DNA of 64,000 nt, from assembly GCF_041021895.1 (NCBI RefSeq), contig NZ_CP157428.1, positions 3,162,001 through 3,226,000 of the forward strand. The letters run 5' to 3'. A program made the translations under genes and the position numbers. The notes beneath the pieces are model-generated. The model was given only the letters and a program-made list of their open reading frames with translations. It ran no database searches and was not told the origin of the DNA. Each line of letters starts with the position of its first letter. The stretch's first letter is position 1. The stretch comes from Acinetobacter sp. XH1741. Lineage in GTDB: Bacteria > Pseudomonadota > Gammaproteobacteria > Pseudomonadales > Moraxellaceae. Positions 28,048 through 38,459 of the stretch are shown here, piece after piece.

Positions 28048-28854
28048 ATGATTAATATTCAAAATACCATTTTAGGTAAAATTGTTGACCGTAAACATGA
28101 GGAACTTGCTGCGCGTTTAAAACAACGTAATTTGCAAGACGTTGAACAACTCGCAAAAGCTGCAACTCCAGTTCGAGGCTTTGCCAATGCTTTAAAACAT
28201 AAGCGTCCGGGTGTGATTGCTGAAATTAAAAAAGCGTCTCCATCTAAAGGCATTATTCGCGCAGACTTTAATCCTGCCGAAATTGCCGAGCAATATGAAC
28301 AAGCTGGCGCTGCATGTTTATCTGTTTTAACTGATGTTGATTTTTTTCAGGGTGCAGACGAAAATATTGCGATTGCTCGTAATCATTGTACCCTGCCTGC
28401 TTTACGTAAAGACTTTCTTGTCGATCCATACAATGTAGTCGAAGCTCGTGCTTTACATGCTGACTGTATTTTATTGATTGTTGCTTGTTTGTCTGACCAG
28501 CAACTCGAAGAAATGTCTAAAACTGCGTTTGAACATCAACTTGATGTATTAGTTGAAGTTCATGACGAAGAAGAACTGGAACGTGCTTTAAAACTATCTG
28601 AGCAATGTTTATTAGGTGTGAATAACCGTAATTTAAAAACGTTTGATGTGGATTTAAATACATCAATCCGTTTGAAAAAGTTACTTCCATCCTCACGTTT
28701 ATTAATCACTGAAAGCGGTATTGCAACACCAACTGATGTACATATGATGCAAGAGCATGATATTCACAGCTTCTTGGTTGGCGAGAGTTTTATGAAACAA
28801 CCACGCCCAGACCAAGCTTTTACCGCCCTTTTTGGACAACCTCAAACGGTTTAA
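28048..28854 (+). CDS. trpC: Indole-3-glycerol-phosphate synthase
   Basis: TrpC closes the indole ring from carboxyphenylaminodeoxyribulose phosphate. The 268-residue TIM barrel shows VIAEIKKASPSKG (about residue 53), LRKDFLVDPYNV (about 113), LVEVHDEEEL (about 166), LGVNNRNLKTF (about 188) and the phosphate-site ITESGIATP (about 213). It is the monofunctional type, not fused to TrpF. The start follows AAGGATTTCTC, a good ribosome-binding site, 9 bp after trpD. The downstream Smr-domain gene starts 9 bp after its stop, so transcription likely continues. Confidence 0.96.
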   Translation: MINIQNTILGKIVDRKHEELAARLKQRNLQDVEQLAKAATPVRGFANALKHKRPGVIAEIKKASPSKGIIRADFNPAEIAEQYEQAGAACLSVLTDVDFFQGADENIAIARNHCTLPALRKDFLVDPYNVVEARALHADCILLIVACLSDQQLEEMSKTAFEHQLDVLVEVHDEEELERALKLSEQCLLGVNNRNLKTFDVDLNTSIRLKKLLPSSRLLITESGIATPTDVHMMQEHDIHSFLVGESFMKQPRPDQAFTALFGQPQTV

Positions 28855-28863
28855 TGAAGATAT

Positions 28864-29553
28864 ATGAGTAATAAAGATTCATCGCTTTCTAAAGAGCAAC
28901 AAAAGTTATTGAAGCAATTTAAAAAGCAAATCTCCAATCCTCATTCAAGCAAAATCGCAAATCAGCCTGAGACTAAAAAATCTCAGGCTGAGTCTGAAGA
29001 ATTGGAAGATACACACCTGTTTCAACAGGCGGTTGCAGGTGTTAAACGCATCAACAATAGTAATGTTGCGGATGTAAAAACACCTCGTGCTAGAAAAGTC
29101 GATGCACAAACACTAGCAAAACGTGCAGCAGCCGAAGGTGGACGAGATACCGAACATGCCGAGTTGTCCGATACCCAAGCTGCATTAAATCCGGTCGCAA
29201 GCCAAGCAGCTTTAAGCTATCGCATAGCGACCCTTCAACATAAAGTTTTTGAAGACTTAAAAGCTGGTAAAATGCGCTGGTTTGAAGCAGTGGATTTACA
29301 TGGCTGTACGATTGAACAAGCGCGTGAAGCTGTTTTACAAATTATTCAGATGGCAAAAGATGAAAATCAAAATGTCATCAAAATTGTTCATGGTAAAGGC
29401 CCTGAAGCTGTTTTAAAAACCTATGTAAACGGATGGCTACGTCAACATCGTGATGTTTTGGCATTTGTGAGTGCACCTGAAAATCAGGGTGGCACCGGCG
29501 CCGTTCTCGTTCTGCTTAAACGAGCAGAAAAAAATCCCAAGTTCAAACAATAA
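28864..29553 (+). CDS. Smr-domain protein
   Basis: This 229-residue protein has a Lys/Gln-rich, low-complexity N-terminal half and a C-terminal Smr (small MutS-related) domain of about 80 residues. The domain is recognised by DLHGCTIEQAREAV (about residue 143), HGKG near 178 and a final GGTGAVLVLLKR. Stand-alone Smr proteins are DNA- or RNA-cleaving or binding factors; in enterobacteria they are called SmrA/SmrB, and SmrB cleaves mRNA at collided ribosomes. Which role applies here cannot be read from the sequence. It is the third gene of the trpDC unit, with 9 bp spacing. Confidence 0.85.
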   Translation: MSNKDSSLSKEQQKLLKQFKKQISNPHSSKIANQPETKKSQAESEELEDTHLFQQAVAGVKRINNSNVADVKTPRARKVDAQTLAKRAAAEGGRDTEHAELSDTQAALNPVASQAALSYRIATLQHKVFEDLKAGKMRWFEAVDLHGCTIEQAREAVLQIIQMAKDENQNVIKIVHGKGPEAVLKTYVNGWLRQHRDVLAFVSAPENQGGTGAVLVLLKRAEKNPKFKQ

Positions 29554-29636
29554 TCGGCTTTTTCTACAGAATTCAGACTTTTTATAGTTTTCTGATAGAA
29601 TGCCGTTTTGTTCAACCAGTGTAAGTGAACATTCTT

Positions 29637-30191
29637 ATGTCTATGCAGCAATCGTACGCAAATATTCTGACTGCCGTCGGGGAAGATCTTGATCGTCCCG
29701 GCCTTAAAGATACGCCTATGCGTGCGGCTAAAGCTTTTTCATATTTAACTTCTGGCTATAGTAAAACTTTAGAAGAAGTCACCAATAAAGCTGTTTTCCC
29801 ATCAGATAACCATGAAATGGTATTGGTGAAGAATATTGAATTTTATTCGCTCTGCGAACACCATCTTCTCCCGTTCTATGGCCGTGTTCATGTTGCCTAT
29901 TTACCAGAAGGCAAAGTTCTTGGCTTATCTAAATTTGCACGTATTACCGAGATGTTTGCTCGCCGTTTGCAAATTCAAGAAAACCTAACCCAGCAAATCG
30001 CTGAAGCTGTCGCTGAAGTGACAGGTGCTCGCGGTGTTGCTGTAGTCATCGATTCAGCACATATGTGTATGATGATGCGTGGTGTAGGTAAACAGGAATC
30101 GACCACTCGTACAGTGTCATTTGTCGGAGATTTTAAAACCGATAAAGAAGCACGCCGTGAATTTTTAAGTGCTGTACCAGAAAGCTACTAA
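29637..30191 (+). CDS. folE: GTP cyclohydrolase I
   Basis: FolE converts GTP to dihydroneopterin triphosphate, the entry to folate synthesis. From the ATG at 29637 ([11 protein letters not shown]) the protein has 184 residues, in line with the short bacterial form. Zinc ligands are visible in [12 protein letters not shown] and in [11 protein letters not shown], and the catalytic region includes LSKFARI. A GTG at 29625 would add four residues, without support. The gene is followed by a strong terminator and then by the beta-lactamase gene, a neighbourhood typical for this genus. Confidence 0.95.
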   Translation: MSMQQSYANILTAVGEDLDRPGLKDTPMRAAKAFSYLTSGYSKTLEEVTNKAVFPSDNHEMVLVKNIEFYSLCEHHLLPFYGRVHVAYLPEGKVLGLSKFARITEMFARRLQIQENLTQQIAEAVAEVTGARGVAVVIDSAHMCMMMRGVGKQESTTRTVSFVGDFKTDKEARREFLSAVPESY

Positions 30192-30206
30192 TCTGGTTAT
30201 GAATGT

Positions 30207-30236
30207 AAAAAAGCCCGACAATGTTGGGCTTTTTTT
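30207..30236 (+). terminator. folE terminator
   Basis: AAAAAAGCCCGACA / TGTTGGGCTTTTTTT, a strong intrinsic terminator 16 bp after the folE stop. It insulates blaADC from folE transcription. Confidence 0.9.
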
Positions 30237-30331
30237 ATAGGTTAATTTTATTAAGCTCAAATCCAACTCTATAAAAGATAACAATTAAATTAGATGATTT
30301 TTGTTATAAAAGTACACATCTTTCTTTTTAA

Positions 30332-31501
<1,170 letters not shown>

Positions 31502-31515
31502 TTTTTTCTTAAAAC

Positions 31516-31554
31516 AAAAGAGAGAAATAGACCTGATCTATTTCTCTCTTTTTT
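31516..31554. terminator. Bidirectional terminator between blaADC and the DUF4105 gene
   Basis: AAAAGAGAGAAATAG pairs with CTATTTCTCTCTTTTTT around a 7-nt loop, a 15-bp stem with T or A tracts on both sides. Confidence 0.9.
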
Positions 31555-31567
31555 ATAAATATACTAT

Positions 31568-33460
31568 TTAAAAGAACCAGACATATCCCAAGCTTGATTT
31601 CATCCAGTCCAGATGATTTTGTTTTTCATAATCCCAATTTAGACGAATGGCATTATTGCTATTAATGACATACTGCCACTGTGTATTTAACCTTAAGTTC
31701 CATTGGTTTTGATCTTCCCAATACGGCAGCTCAACTTGTATCAATGAATTAAATTTTTCAAACCACTGGTTCATACAACCTACCGTTGGTCCCATGCCAA
31801 TACGCCAGCCTTTATCTAAATTTGAACCCGCTTGAACATAAGCCTGAACTTGTCCATAGCACACATGTTTGCGGTCATAGTCAGCAACACTATATCCGAC
31901 TTGGGTATTAAAACTTGCAACACCATGCTGTTTTTCATCACTATAAACGCCGTCATGAACTGCTTCTTGACGCCAACCCAAGTTAAATCCCCAAGTCAGA
32001 GGGGCCTTAAATGGTTGGATCGGGTTATAAGAATTCACTTCTAGAACATCAAGGTGCTCAAGTTTTAAATGGTCATTACGCCACTGCGCACTACCATTTA
32101 AGAAAAGCAATTGCGTACCAGCACGATAACCACCTTGAGGATCAATCAAGTCGTGATAAGCCTGTCTATGCCCAATCTCGACAAACTGATCACCTTGCAC
32201 TTCACCCAGTTTTAGCAAAAGATTACGTGCATTATGACCTTGTGTTGGCTCGGTCAATGGGCGTTTCGGTTCTTGACGCTGTTTGTCTAAATCAATTTGG
32301 CTTCGTAAAGCCAAAAGCTGACGTAACTGTGGTTGAGCAACGCTTTCTTCAACTTTACGACTAATAAATTGCAGATATAAATCATCATAAGCCATCTCAA
32401 GAATTTTGGCCTGATCTGCCTGACTATATGACTTAAGTATTTCGGCAGACTGCTTAGTTGGCATCATTGCTACTTTATGAGCAACTTTTGCCAAAGACGC
32501 GCCATGCTGATGAGCTTGGGCCAATAGTTGAGTTTCTAAAGCAGGTCGATACACAGGCGCTTTGGTTAGCCCTTGTTGATGCATCGCTTTAATGGTTTCC
32601 ATTGGAATAGAAGCGTAATTAAACTTTTCCTGCAAATGGGACTCAGGTTTAACTAAATCAACTAATCCCAATAACCGGTATGCACAGTTATCACTCACAA
32701 AGTAATAAGGAAAGCTCACATGCTGCATTTCCCAAATATGAGACACTAAAAACCGCGTTTCTTCTGGGTTTAGATTTAACTCATACTCCCATAAATCACG
32801 GCTTTCAAAATCACCATATTCTTTTACCTTACGGTAGTAAGGCATGAGTGAGTATTCACCCGGATACTGCCCTGTTAAACCTTTCCACGCATACGACCAA
32901 TTGTCGTTACCTGCTACAGTAGCCGCATAGTTTACGGCGTAAGAAACCAGATTTAACTGTTTTTGGTCTTTAGGGTCTAGGCGCAATAAGGTATGCCCAA
33001 ACATCGAACTTGGATTGCCCATAAAATCTGTCGCGTAAATTAAGGTCGCTTTGTAAGGCTTAATTTGGCCAATCCACTTTTCAAATTCTGAACAACTTAC
33101 GGTGGGTAATTCATTTGGCTGAATACCTAACTGTTGTATTAGCCACTGGCTACGTGCCGGAAATTTACAACGAAAGGACTGATTATCTGGAGCAGATGTA
33201 AATAACTCAGCAATGTCAGCTTTTAATTCTTCTTTTAAATTATTTTTTCCGTTTGCTGCCACAAAATAACCGGAATAACTCACTTCACTGTTATGGTTTT
33301 TATTGGCATACATGAGCCGTTGCCATGTAATGTCTTGGTCTAATTTCTTTTGTTCTGCAACTGACCAATAGTTTTGAATAGATGGATTTATTTCTGCTGA
33401 ATACGCAATATTAACTGCCAAAGAGGCAAAAACTAAAACAACTGACTTCATTAAGCTCAT
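31568..33460 (-). CDS. Exported DUF4105 (Lnb-type N-terminal domain) protein
   Basis: This protein of about 630 residues has a signal peptide (cleavage near residue 22). The DUF4105/Lnb N-terminal periplasmic domain spans about residues 100-330: YATDFMGNPSSMFGHTLLR, then the block LTGQYPGEYSLMPYY, and DNCAYRLLGL with a conserved Cys. The C-terminal 200 residues alternate in a way that suggests an outer-membrane beta-barrel, ending in Trp-Phe-Phe. The Cys/His content of the Lnb domain resembles papain-like amidases, but no function is established. The start may be the ATG at 33460 or 33451. It follows a DUF3015 gene, separated by a hairpin. Confidence 0.78.
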   Translation of the reverse strand: MSLMKSVVLVFASLAVNIAYSAEINPSIQNYWSVAEQKKLDQDITWQRLMYANKNHNSEVSYSGYFVAANGKNNLKEELKADIAELFTSAPDNQSFRCKFPARSQWLIQQLGIQPNELPTVSCSEFEKWIGQIKPYKATLIYATDFMGNPSSMFGHTLLRLDPKDQKQLNLVSYAVNYAATVAGNDNWSYAWKGLTGQYPGEYSLMPYYRKVKEYGDFESRDLWEYELNLNPEETRFLVSHIWEMQHVSFPYYFVSDNCAYRLLGLVDLVKPESHLQEKFNYASIPMETIKAMHQQGLTKAPVYRPALETQLLAQAHQHGASLAKVAHKVAMMPTKQSAEILKSYSQADQAKILEMAYDDLYLQFISRKVEESVAQPQLRQLLALRSQIDLDKQRQEPKRPLTEPTQGHNARNLLLKLGEVQGDQFVEIGHRQAYHDLIDPQGGYRAGTQLLFLNGSAQWRNDHLKLEHLDVLEVNSYNPIQPFKAPLTWGFNLGWRQEAVHDGVYSDEKQHGVASFNTQVGYSVADYDRKHVCYGQVQAYVQAGSNLDKGWRIGMGPTVGCMNQWFEKFNSLIQVELPYWEDQNQWNLRLNTQWQYVINSNNAIRLNWDYEKQNHLDWMKSSLGYVWFF

Positions 33461-33483
33461 CAATTTTAATCATTAGATATAAG

Positions 33484-33510
33484 AAAAACCCTGCCAGATG
33501 ACAGGGTTTT
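33484..33510 (-). terminator. Hairpin between the DUF3015 and DUF4105 genes
   Basis: AAAACCCTGcCA / TGACAGGGTTTT-type stem, followed on the minus strand by TTTTTCTT. It may partially terminate DUF3015 transcripts, making DUF4105 the weaker distal gene. Confidence 0.7.
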
Positions 33511-33521
33511 CAAGTTCAAAC

Positions 33522-33992
33522 TTATACGTAAGCTTTTAAAACTTCATCTTTAGCCATTACATTTTGTAATGATGCTAATACTTGAAGTGTGTTTTGGTTG
33601 TTTGCTGAATAGATTTCACCAAAGTTTGCTTTTGAAATTTTGAAGAAACGATCTTTGTCTTGTGGTTTAATTTGCATTAACTCAGCAAGAACGTTCAGGC
33701 TTTCACCTTGGCCTACAGCCATATCACGCGCTAAAGATTCTGCATTTTCATTTGTGAATGTAACAACTTGAGCTGTTACTGTTCCACCTTGACGGCAACC
33801 TAAAGTACCAAAAGTAATACCTAATAATTGGTTAGTAAAAATACCATTTGTTGTTGCAGCAAGAATTTTAGGCACCACTCCTTTTTGGCCAGCCCATACT
33901 TGCGTACCCACACCACAACCTACATCACTATCAGCCATAGCAACACTTGAACCAGCTGCTAATAAAGCAGCTAAAGCTAATTTTTTTAACAT
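33522..33992 (-). CDS. Exported DUF3015 family protein
   Basis: This 156-residue protein has a clear signal peptide (cleavage after VAMA, near residue 20). The mature part begins DSDVGCGVGTQVW, and a second Cys lies in LGCRQGG, allowing one disulfide. The family is DUF3015, common in Moraxellaceae and other proteobacteria with unknown function. The ATG follows GGAGATATACATCT. The gene directly upstream of DUF4105 on the same strand suggests that the two envelope proteins work together, which is inference from position only. Confidence 0.8.
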   Translation of the reverse strand: MLKKLALAALLAAGSSVAMADSDVGCGVGTQVWAGQKGVVPKILAATTNGIFTNQLLGITFGTLGCRQGGTVTAQVVTFTNENAESLARDMAVGQGESLNVLAELMQIKPQDKDRFFKISKANFGEIYSANNQNTLQVLASLQNVMAKDEVLKAYV

Positions 33993-34136
33993 AGATGTAT
34001 ATCTCCAAAAATCATTATTGAGCGTTTCTTATGTATTGTTATGTGTAATTCTTATTACACCCATTAAAGATAACGAGAAGAAGGTCAATTAGCAATTAAA
34101 AAATAAATAATATGATAAAAAGTGAAAAAAGAAATT

Positions 34137-34931
34137 TTACCTTAAATTCCAATTACCTTGATTATCTCGATGACCTAATATTTTAAGAACTAATACTAAA
34201 CTTAGTAGTAATAATAAATACCACGAACCAAGTTTACCCCACCCCACCATGTGCCAAGCATTAATCTGACTTGGATAAACCCAGATTTTATAAAATGTAC
34301 TAATATTTTCAGCAACCCAAATCACAAAAGCGAGTGTCAACAACACTGGTAGCATCGGGGTTTTAAATTTACGTTCGTTTATTTGAAAATAAAGTGTAGT
34401 TTTCCAGAAAATATAAGCACTAAAAGCAAATAAAACATAGCGAATATCAGGAATAAAAAATTTACTCATAAAATTAATATATGAGAAAAATGCGAGAAAA
34501 AGCATGCTTCCAAAACTTGGTAGTTTTTCAAAAGAAACCTGAAATAAACGGATTGAACGGGCAAAAAAACTACCGACAGCCGAGTACATAAAACCTGCAA
34601 ATAAAGGCACAGTAATGATTTTAAAAACAGCAGGTTGTGGATATTGCCATGAAGCAATGCCGGGATGTGTTAAAAAGATTTCCATGACCATTGCCATGAT
34701 ATGAAATAAAGCAATGACCTTGGCTTCTTGCCATGACTCAAGCTTTAAATACAACAAGCAAATCTGAATAATTAGCGCATAGACGAGTAAATAATCATAA
34801 CGATAAAAACCCATATATTCATGGCTTCCCATCGGCGCTGTTAGAGCAAAAGCAATTAAAAGCAAAATACCAAACAAGGCTGCCGAAACAGCCTTGCCAA
34901 TAAATTGAAGAGCTAAAACTAGATGTTGCAC
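34137..34931 (-). CDS. DUF817 family integral membrane protein
   Basis: This 264-residue protein has about eight membrane segments and belongs, by its sequence character, to DUF817. The conserved FHIMAMVMEIFLTHPGIASW and IPDIRYVLF regions are visible. Function is unknown. It starts with GTG at 34931, 6 bp after the hemE stop, and the AGGA of the ribosome-binding site lies inside the last hemE codons. This is therefore a tight two-gene operon with uroporphyrinogen decarboxylase. That pairing may be simple genomic convenience. Confidence 0.75.
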   Translation of the reverse strand: MQHLVLALQFIGKAVSAALFGILLLIAFALTAPMGSHEYMGFYRYDYLLVYALIIQICLLYLKLESWQEAKVIALFHIMAMVMEIFLTHPGIASWQYPQPAVFKIITVPLFAGFMYSAVGSFFARSIRLFQVSFEKLPSFGSMLFLAFFSYINFMSKFFIPDIRYVLFAFSAYIFWKTTLYFQINERKFKTPMLPVLLTLAFVIWVAENISTFYKIWVYPSQINAWHMVGWGKLGSWYLLLLLSLVLVLKILGHRDNQGNWNLR

Positions 34932-34937
34932 AAAAAA

Positions 34938-36011
34938 TTATCCTAAATACTTTGCACTATACTCATGTACTGTATCTACAAAGATTTTTGGCTGTGCGGG
35001 ATCTACCCATTGGGTAATGCCATGACCCAAGTTTGCAACATAGCCAGTCTTTTCAGCATTTGCGTAAGCATCATCCAGCATTGCTTTGACTGCTTTTTCA
35101 ATCGTAGCCGCTGAACCATATAAAACTGCTGGATCAAGGTTCCCTTGTAGGGCAACACGGCCTGCTACAGTAGTACGAGCTGTATTTAATGGTGTGGTCC
35201 AGTCTAGGCCTAATGCATCAGCACCGGTTGTAATCATTGGTTCTAACCACTGACCACCACCTTTAGTGAATACAATGATTGGGATACGGCGACCGTCTTT
35301 TTCACGTTGAAGACCCGCAATAATCTTCTTCATATAGTTAAGTGAAAAGTCTATATATTCACGGTGTGCTAAAGCCCCGCCCCAACTATCAAAAATTTGA
35401 ATGGCTTGAGCGCCTGCATCAATTTGTGCATTTAGATAGTCAATGACTGAATCTGCTAAATGGTCAAGCAACGCATGCAATACTTCTGGCTGCGCATACA
35501 TCATTTGTTTAGTAAAACGAAACTCTTTACTTGAACCACCTTCGATCATATAAGTCGCCAGTGTCCAAGGACTCCCCGAAAAACCAATCAGTGGAACTTG
35601 ACCACCTAAAGCAGAGCGAATTGTGCTTACTGCATTCATGACATAATCAAGATCAGCTTTAGCATTTAACTTTGGTAAATTCGCTACATCTTGTTCGGTA
35701 CGGATCGTTTTATGAAACTTAGGGCCTTCGCCTGTTTCAAAATAAAGGCCTAAACCTAATGCATCCGGAATTGTTAGAATATCTGAAAATAAAATTGCTG
35801 CGTCTAAATCGTAGCGACGCAAAGGCTGTAAAGTGACTTCACAAGCAAACTCTGTATTTTTGCATAAAGATAGAAAGTCGCCTGCTTTTGAGCGTGTTTC
35901 CCGATATTCAGGCAAATAACGTCCTGCTTGGCGCATCATCCATATTGGGGTGGTGTCTACAGGCTCACGTAATAAAGCACGTAAGAAACGATCATTTTTA
36001 AGTGTCGTCAT
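34938..36011 (-). CDS. hemE: Uroporphyrinogen decarboxylase
   Basis: HemE removes the four acetate carboxyl groups of uroporphyrinogen III to give coproporphyrinogen III. The 357-residue protein has the N-terminal [16 protein letters not shown] signature, [14 protein letters not shown] with the catalytic Asp, [13 protein letters not shown], and FDSWGGAL. Length and motifs are standard. It is upstream of and cotranscribed with the DUF817 gene. The 293-bp gap to the next gene, on the other strand, must hold its promoter. Confidence 0.96.
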   Translation of the reverse strand: MTTLKNDRFLRALLREPVDTTPIWMMRQAGRYLPEYRETRSKAGDFLSLCKNTEFACEVTLQPLRRYDLDAAILFSDILTIPDALGLGLYFETGEGPKFHKTIRTEQDVANLPKLNAKADLDYVMNAVSTIRSALGGQVPLIGFSGSPWTLATYMIEGGSSKEFRFTKQMMYAQPEVLHALLDHLADSVIDYLNAQIDAGAQAIQIFDSWGGALAHREYIDFSLNYMKKIIAGLQREKDGRRIPIIVFTKGGGQWLEPMITTGADALGLDWTTPLNTARTTVAGRVALQGNLDPAVLYGSAATIEKAVKAMLDDAYANAEKTGYVANLGHGITQWVDPAQPKIFVDTVHEYSAKYLG

Positions 36012-36304
36012 TGCCGATCTCTATCTTTTTCATGTGGCAGCATCATATCAAAACGTGAATGTTTTTATCATTTCAATTTCATACAAAAAACTTGTCAATC
36101 TACTAAAAAATGCATATTTACACAAAAGTCTACTGCAAGAAGCTCGGTTTTCTGCAATACTTGCAACATGTTACATTGGGTTTGATGATCTTCCTTTAAT
36201 TATTAAATTAGCCAATATTAAATGCGTTTATTGGTGATTTTATAAACTTGAGGATGAGTGTTATTACCCTATTGCTTATATGAAAATTCTTAAGGTTGAA
36301 TTAC

Positions 36305-37549
36305 ATGTTTGTTCGCTCATTACTCGCTATGAGTTTAAGTTGTATTATTGCTAATGTTGCTTTGGCTGCGTCAACAACTGAGCAACCAATTACTCCTAAA
36401 AAAGTATCTGCTCCTGTAGAAGATCCGATTGATCCACTAGCTGTAGATGCTGCTTCAACTGCAAAAGCCCAAGCTCAGACACAGATTACTGCTCAAGAAC
36501 AAAATGATTTAAATCGAGCATCTAGTACATTACAAAATTTACAAAAAGCTGAAGACCCAAATGCCAACTCAGGCATTGCTGCTTCAGAACCATCAGCGCC
36601 AGCTAAAACAACAACAGCATCGAAGACTTCTACTAATGCTCCAGCTGTTTCATGGACATTAGATGGCTTAAACAATGCTGAGTGGTATGAAAATATCGGT
36701 AAAGGTCAGCTTCCTGTTTACGCACGTGCTCACGTTATGTTGAACAATGCACATGCTTCACCGGGTGCGATCGATGGTATGAGTGGTAAAAACACGCTTA
36801 AAGCAATTGCATCATTCCAGCAAATGAATGGTTTATCACCTACAGGTGATTTAACGAAAGAAACATGGGATGCGCTTGTTGCAAAACAAACAAAACCTGC
36901 ATTTATTGAATACACCATTACTGATGCAGACCTAAAAGGTCCTTATGCTGAGTCTATCCCTTCTGACTATGCATTACAGGCCAAAATGAAAGGTTTGTAC
37001 TACACGCGTGTAACTGAAATGTTGGGTGAAAAGTTCCATATTGATGAAGGTTTCTTAAAGAAATTAAACCCGAAAGCAACCTTCAAAAAAGTTGGTGAGA
37101 AAGTTATTGTGCCAAACGTGCGCAATGACTTACCAGAAGACATTCATTTAATTATTGCGCATAAAGGTGCTAAGCAGTTGTATCTGTTTAACAGCCGTAA
37201 TCAAATGGTGGGCTCCTTTCCTGCAACAATTGGCAGTACTGATACGCCATCTCCGACCGGTACTTATAAGGTAGTTGGTGTTGCGCGTAACCCTTGGTAC
37301 AGCTACTCACCTTCGAACTTCGTACAAGGTAAAAACTTAAAACCACTTTCTTTACCACCGGGTCCTAATGCTCCTGTAGGTAATATCTGGATTGGTTTAA
37401 GTAAAAAATCATTCGGTATTCACGGTACACCAAACCCGTCTTTAATTTCTAAAACTGCATCACACGGTTGTATCCGTTTAACCAACTGGGATGCGAACGA
37501 TTTAGGTAATAAAGTACGTGCAGGCGTGACTGTAAAATTCTTAGAATAA
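36305..37549 (+). CDS. L,D-transpeptidase with peptidoglycan-binding domain
   Basis: This 414-residue exported enzyme remodels peptidoglycan by making or editing 3-3 or lipoprotein-type linkages. It has a signal peptide (cleavage near ALA, residue 22), a Thr/Ala/Ser-rich linker, a PG_binding_1 domain (about 130-200), a LysM-like stretch (about 225-275, EKFHIDEGFLKKLNP) and a YkuD domain (about 280-414). The catalytic signature is HGTPNP followed by SHGCIRLTN, with the nucleophile Cys. The ATG at 36305 follows AAGGTTGAATTAC; the upstream TTG is not credible. It may be the LdtJ-type enzyme of this genus, but I could not verify that. Confidence 0.88.
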   Translation: MFVRSLLAMSLSCIIANVALAASTTEQPITPKKVSAPVEDPIDPLAVDAASTAKAQAQTQITAQEQNDLNRASSTLQNLQKAEDPNANSGIAASEPSAPAKTTTASKTSTNAPAVSWTLDGLNNAEWYENIGKGQLPVYARAHVMLNNAHASPGAIDGMSGKNTLKAIASFQQMNGLSPTGDLTKETWDALVAKQTKPAFIEYTITDADLKGPYAESIPSDYALQAKMKGLYYTRVTEMLGEKFHIDEGFLKKLNPKATFKKVGEKVIVPNVRNDLPEDIHLIIAHKGAKQLYLFNSRNQMVGSFPATIGSTDTPSPTGTYKVVGVARNPWYSYSPSNFVQGKNLKPLSLPPGPNAPVGNIWIGLSKKSFGIHGTPNPSLISKTASHGCIRLTNWDANDLGNKVRAGVTVKFLE

Positions 37550-37562
37550 TCCTTTAAAAAAG

Positions 37563-37590
37563 AAAGCCTGCTTTATGCGGGCTTTTTTTA
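37563..37590 (+). terminator. Terminator after the L,D-transpeptidase gene
   Basis: AAAGCCTGC / GCGGGCTTT with a 5-nt loop, one wobble pair and a T tract, 13 bp after the stop. Confidence 0.82.
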
Positions 37591-37641
37591 TATCCAAAAT
37601 TTAAAACGAATATTTCTAGATCTCCCGATCATATTAAAAAC

Positions 37642-37656
37642 GCAACAATATGTTGC
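37642..37656 (+). promoter_or_regulatory. Perfect palindrome upstream of the pirin gene
   Basis: GCAACA-ATA-TGTTGC is a perfect 6+6 inverted repeat with a 3-bp spacer, 79 bp before the pirin start. It has the size of an operator for a dimeric repressor. The regulator gene is not adjacent. Confidence 0.45.
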
Positions 37657-37735
37657 ATCTACTCTATTTTTAGCGCTTCCCTACGGGTTTAACATAGTCT
37701 TCAAGAGATAAATAATAATTTGAGGAGATTGAGTC

Positions 37736-38422
37736 ATGAACGCTTTTTTACATCGTAGTGAAGATCGTGGTCATGTTAAAGCAGGTTGGTTAGAGTCTTA
37801 TCATAGCTTTTCATTTGGTAACTGGTATAACCCTAAATATATGGGCGTTAGTGCATTACGTGTGATTAATGACGACAGAATTGATGCCCATAACGGTTTC
37901 GGCACTCACTCGCATGACAATATGGAAATTTTGACCTGTGTGCTTGATGGTGCAATTTCACACCGTGACACAATGGGAAATGAAGGCCAGATTAAAGCCG
38001 GTGAATGGCAACTCATGAGTGCTGGTACAGGCGTTGCTCATAGTGAAATTAACAACACTGATACGCCCGTTCATCTATTACAAATCTGGATTATTCCGGA
38101 CGAAAAAGAAGCCGAGCCAAATTATCAGCAAATTAATTTAGATCCACGCAAACAACCAAACGAATGGCATTTGATTGCAGGTCCTGATGCGAATGCACCT
38201 ATGAATATTCGTCAAAATGCAGAAGTAAAATCAGCTGTACTAGAAAAAGGTCTTGAACTGCCTGTAGATACATCAAAACGTGTAAATTACGTTCATGTAA
38301 TTTCAGGTGTAATCACTATTGGTGATCAAGAAGTTAAAGCTGGTGATGCTTTGGTCTTTGAAGATAAAGCCGTAATTCATGCAGTTGAAGATAGTCAATT
38401 CATATGGTTTGATTTACCTTAA
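37736..38422 (+). CDS. Pirin family protein
   Basis: This 228-residue protein is a bicupin of the pirin/YhhW type. The N-terminal cupin keeps the metal ligands in HNGFGTHSHDNMEILT and the downstream Glu/His of a short motif around AHSEIN. Related E. coli YhhW can act as a quercetin dioxygenase; other pirins act as redox sensors. The start is an ATG behind TTGAGGAGATTGAGTC, an excellent ribosome-binding site. The gene stands alone between terminators. Pirin genes in this group often respond to oxidative or electrophile stress, which would fit the palindrome upstream; that is inference. Confidence 0.87.
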   Translation: MNAFLHRSEDRGHVKAGWLESYHSFSFGNWYNPKYMGVSALRVINDDRIDAHNGFGTHSHDNMEILTCVLDGAISHRDTMGNEGQIKAGEWQLMSAGTGVAHSEINNTDTPVHLLQIWIIPDEKEAEPNYQQINLDPRKQPNEWHLIAGPDANAPMNIRQNAEVKSAVLEKGLELPVDTSKRVNYVHVISGVITIGDQEVKAGDALVFEDKAVIHAVEDSQFIWFDLP

Positions 38423-38427
38423 ACTAC

Positions 38428-38459
38428 TAAAAAGCCCTTTTAAATGAAAGGGCTTTTTA
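38428..38459. terminator. Bidirectional terminator after the pirin gene
   Basis: AAAAAGCCCTTT / AAAGGGCTTTTT around a short AT loop. It reaches the last codon of the convergent small gene. Confidence 0.85.

Noticed and set aside
32011-32364. 117-residue plus-strand frame inside the DUF4105 gene
   Set aside because: It is an antisense shadow of a long, well-supported gene.
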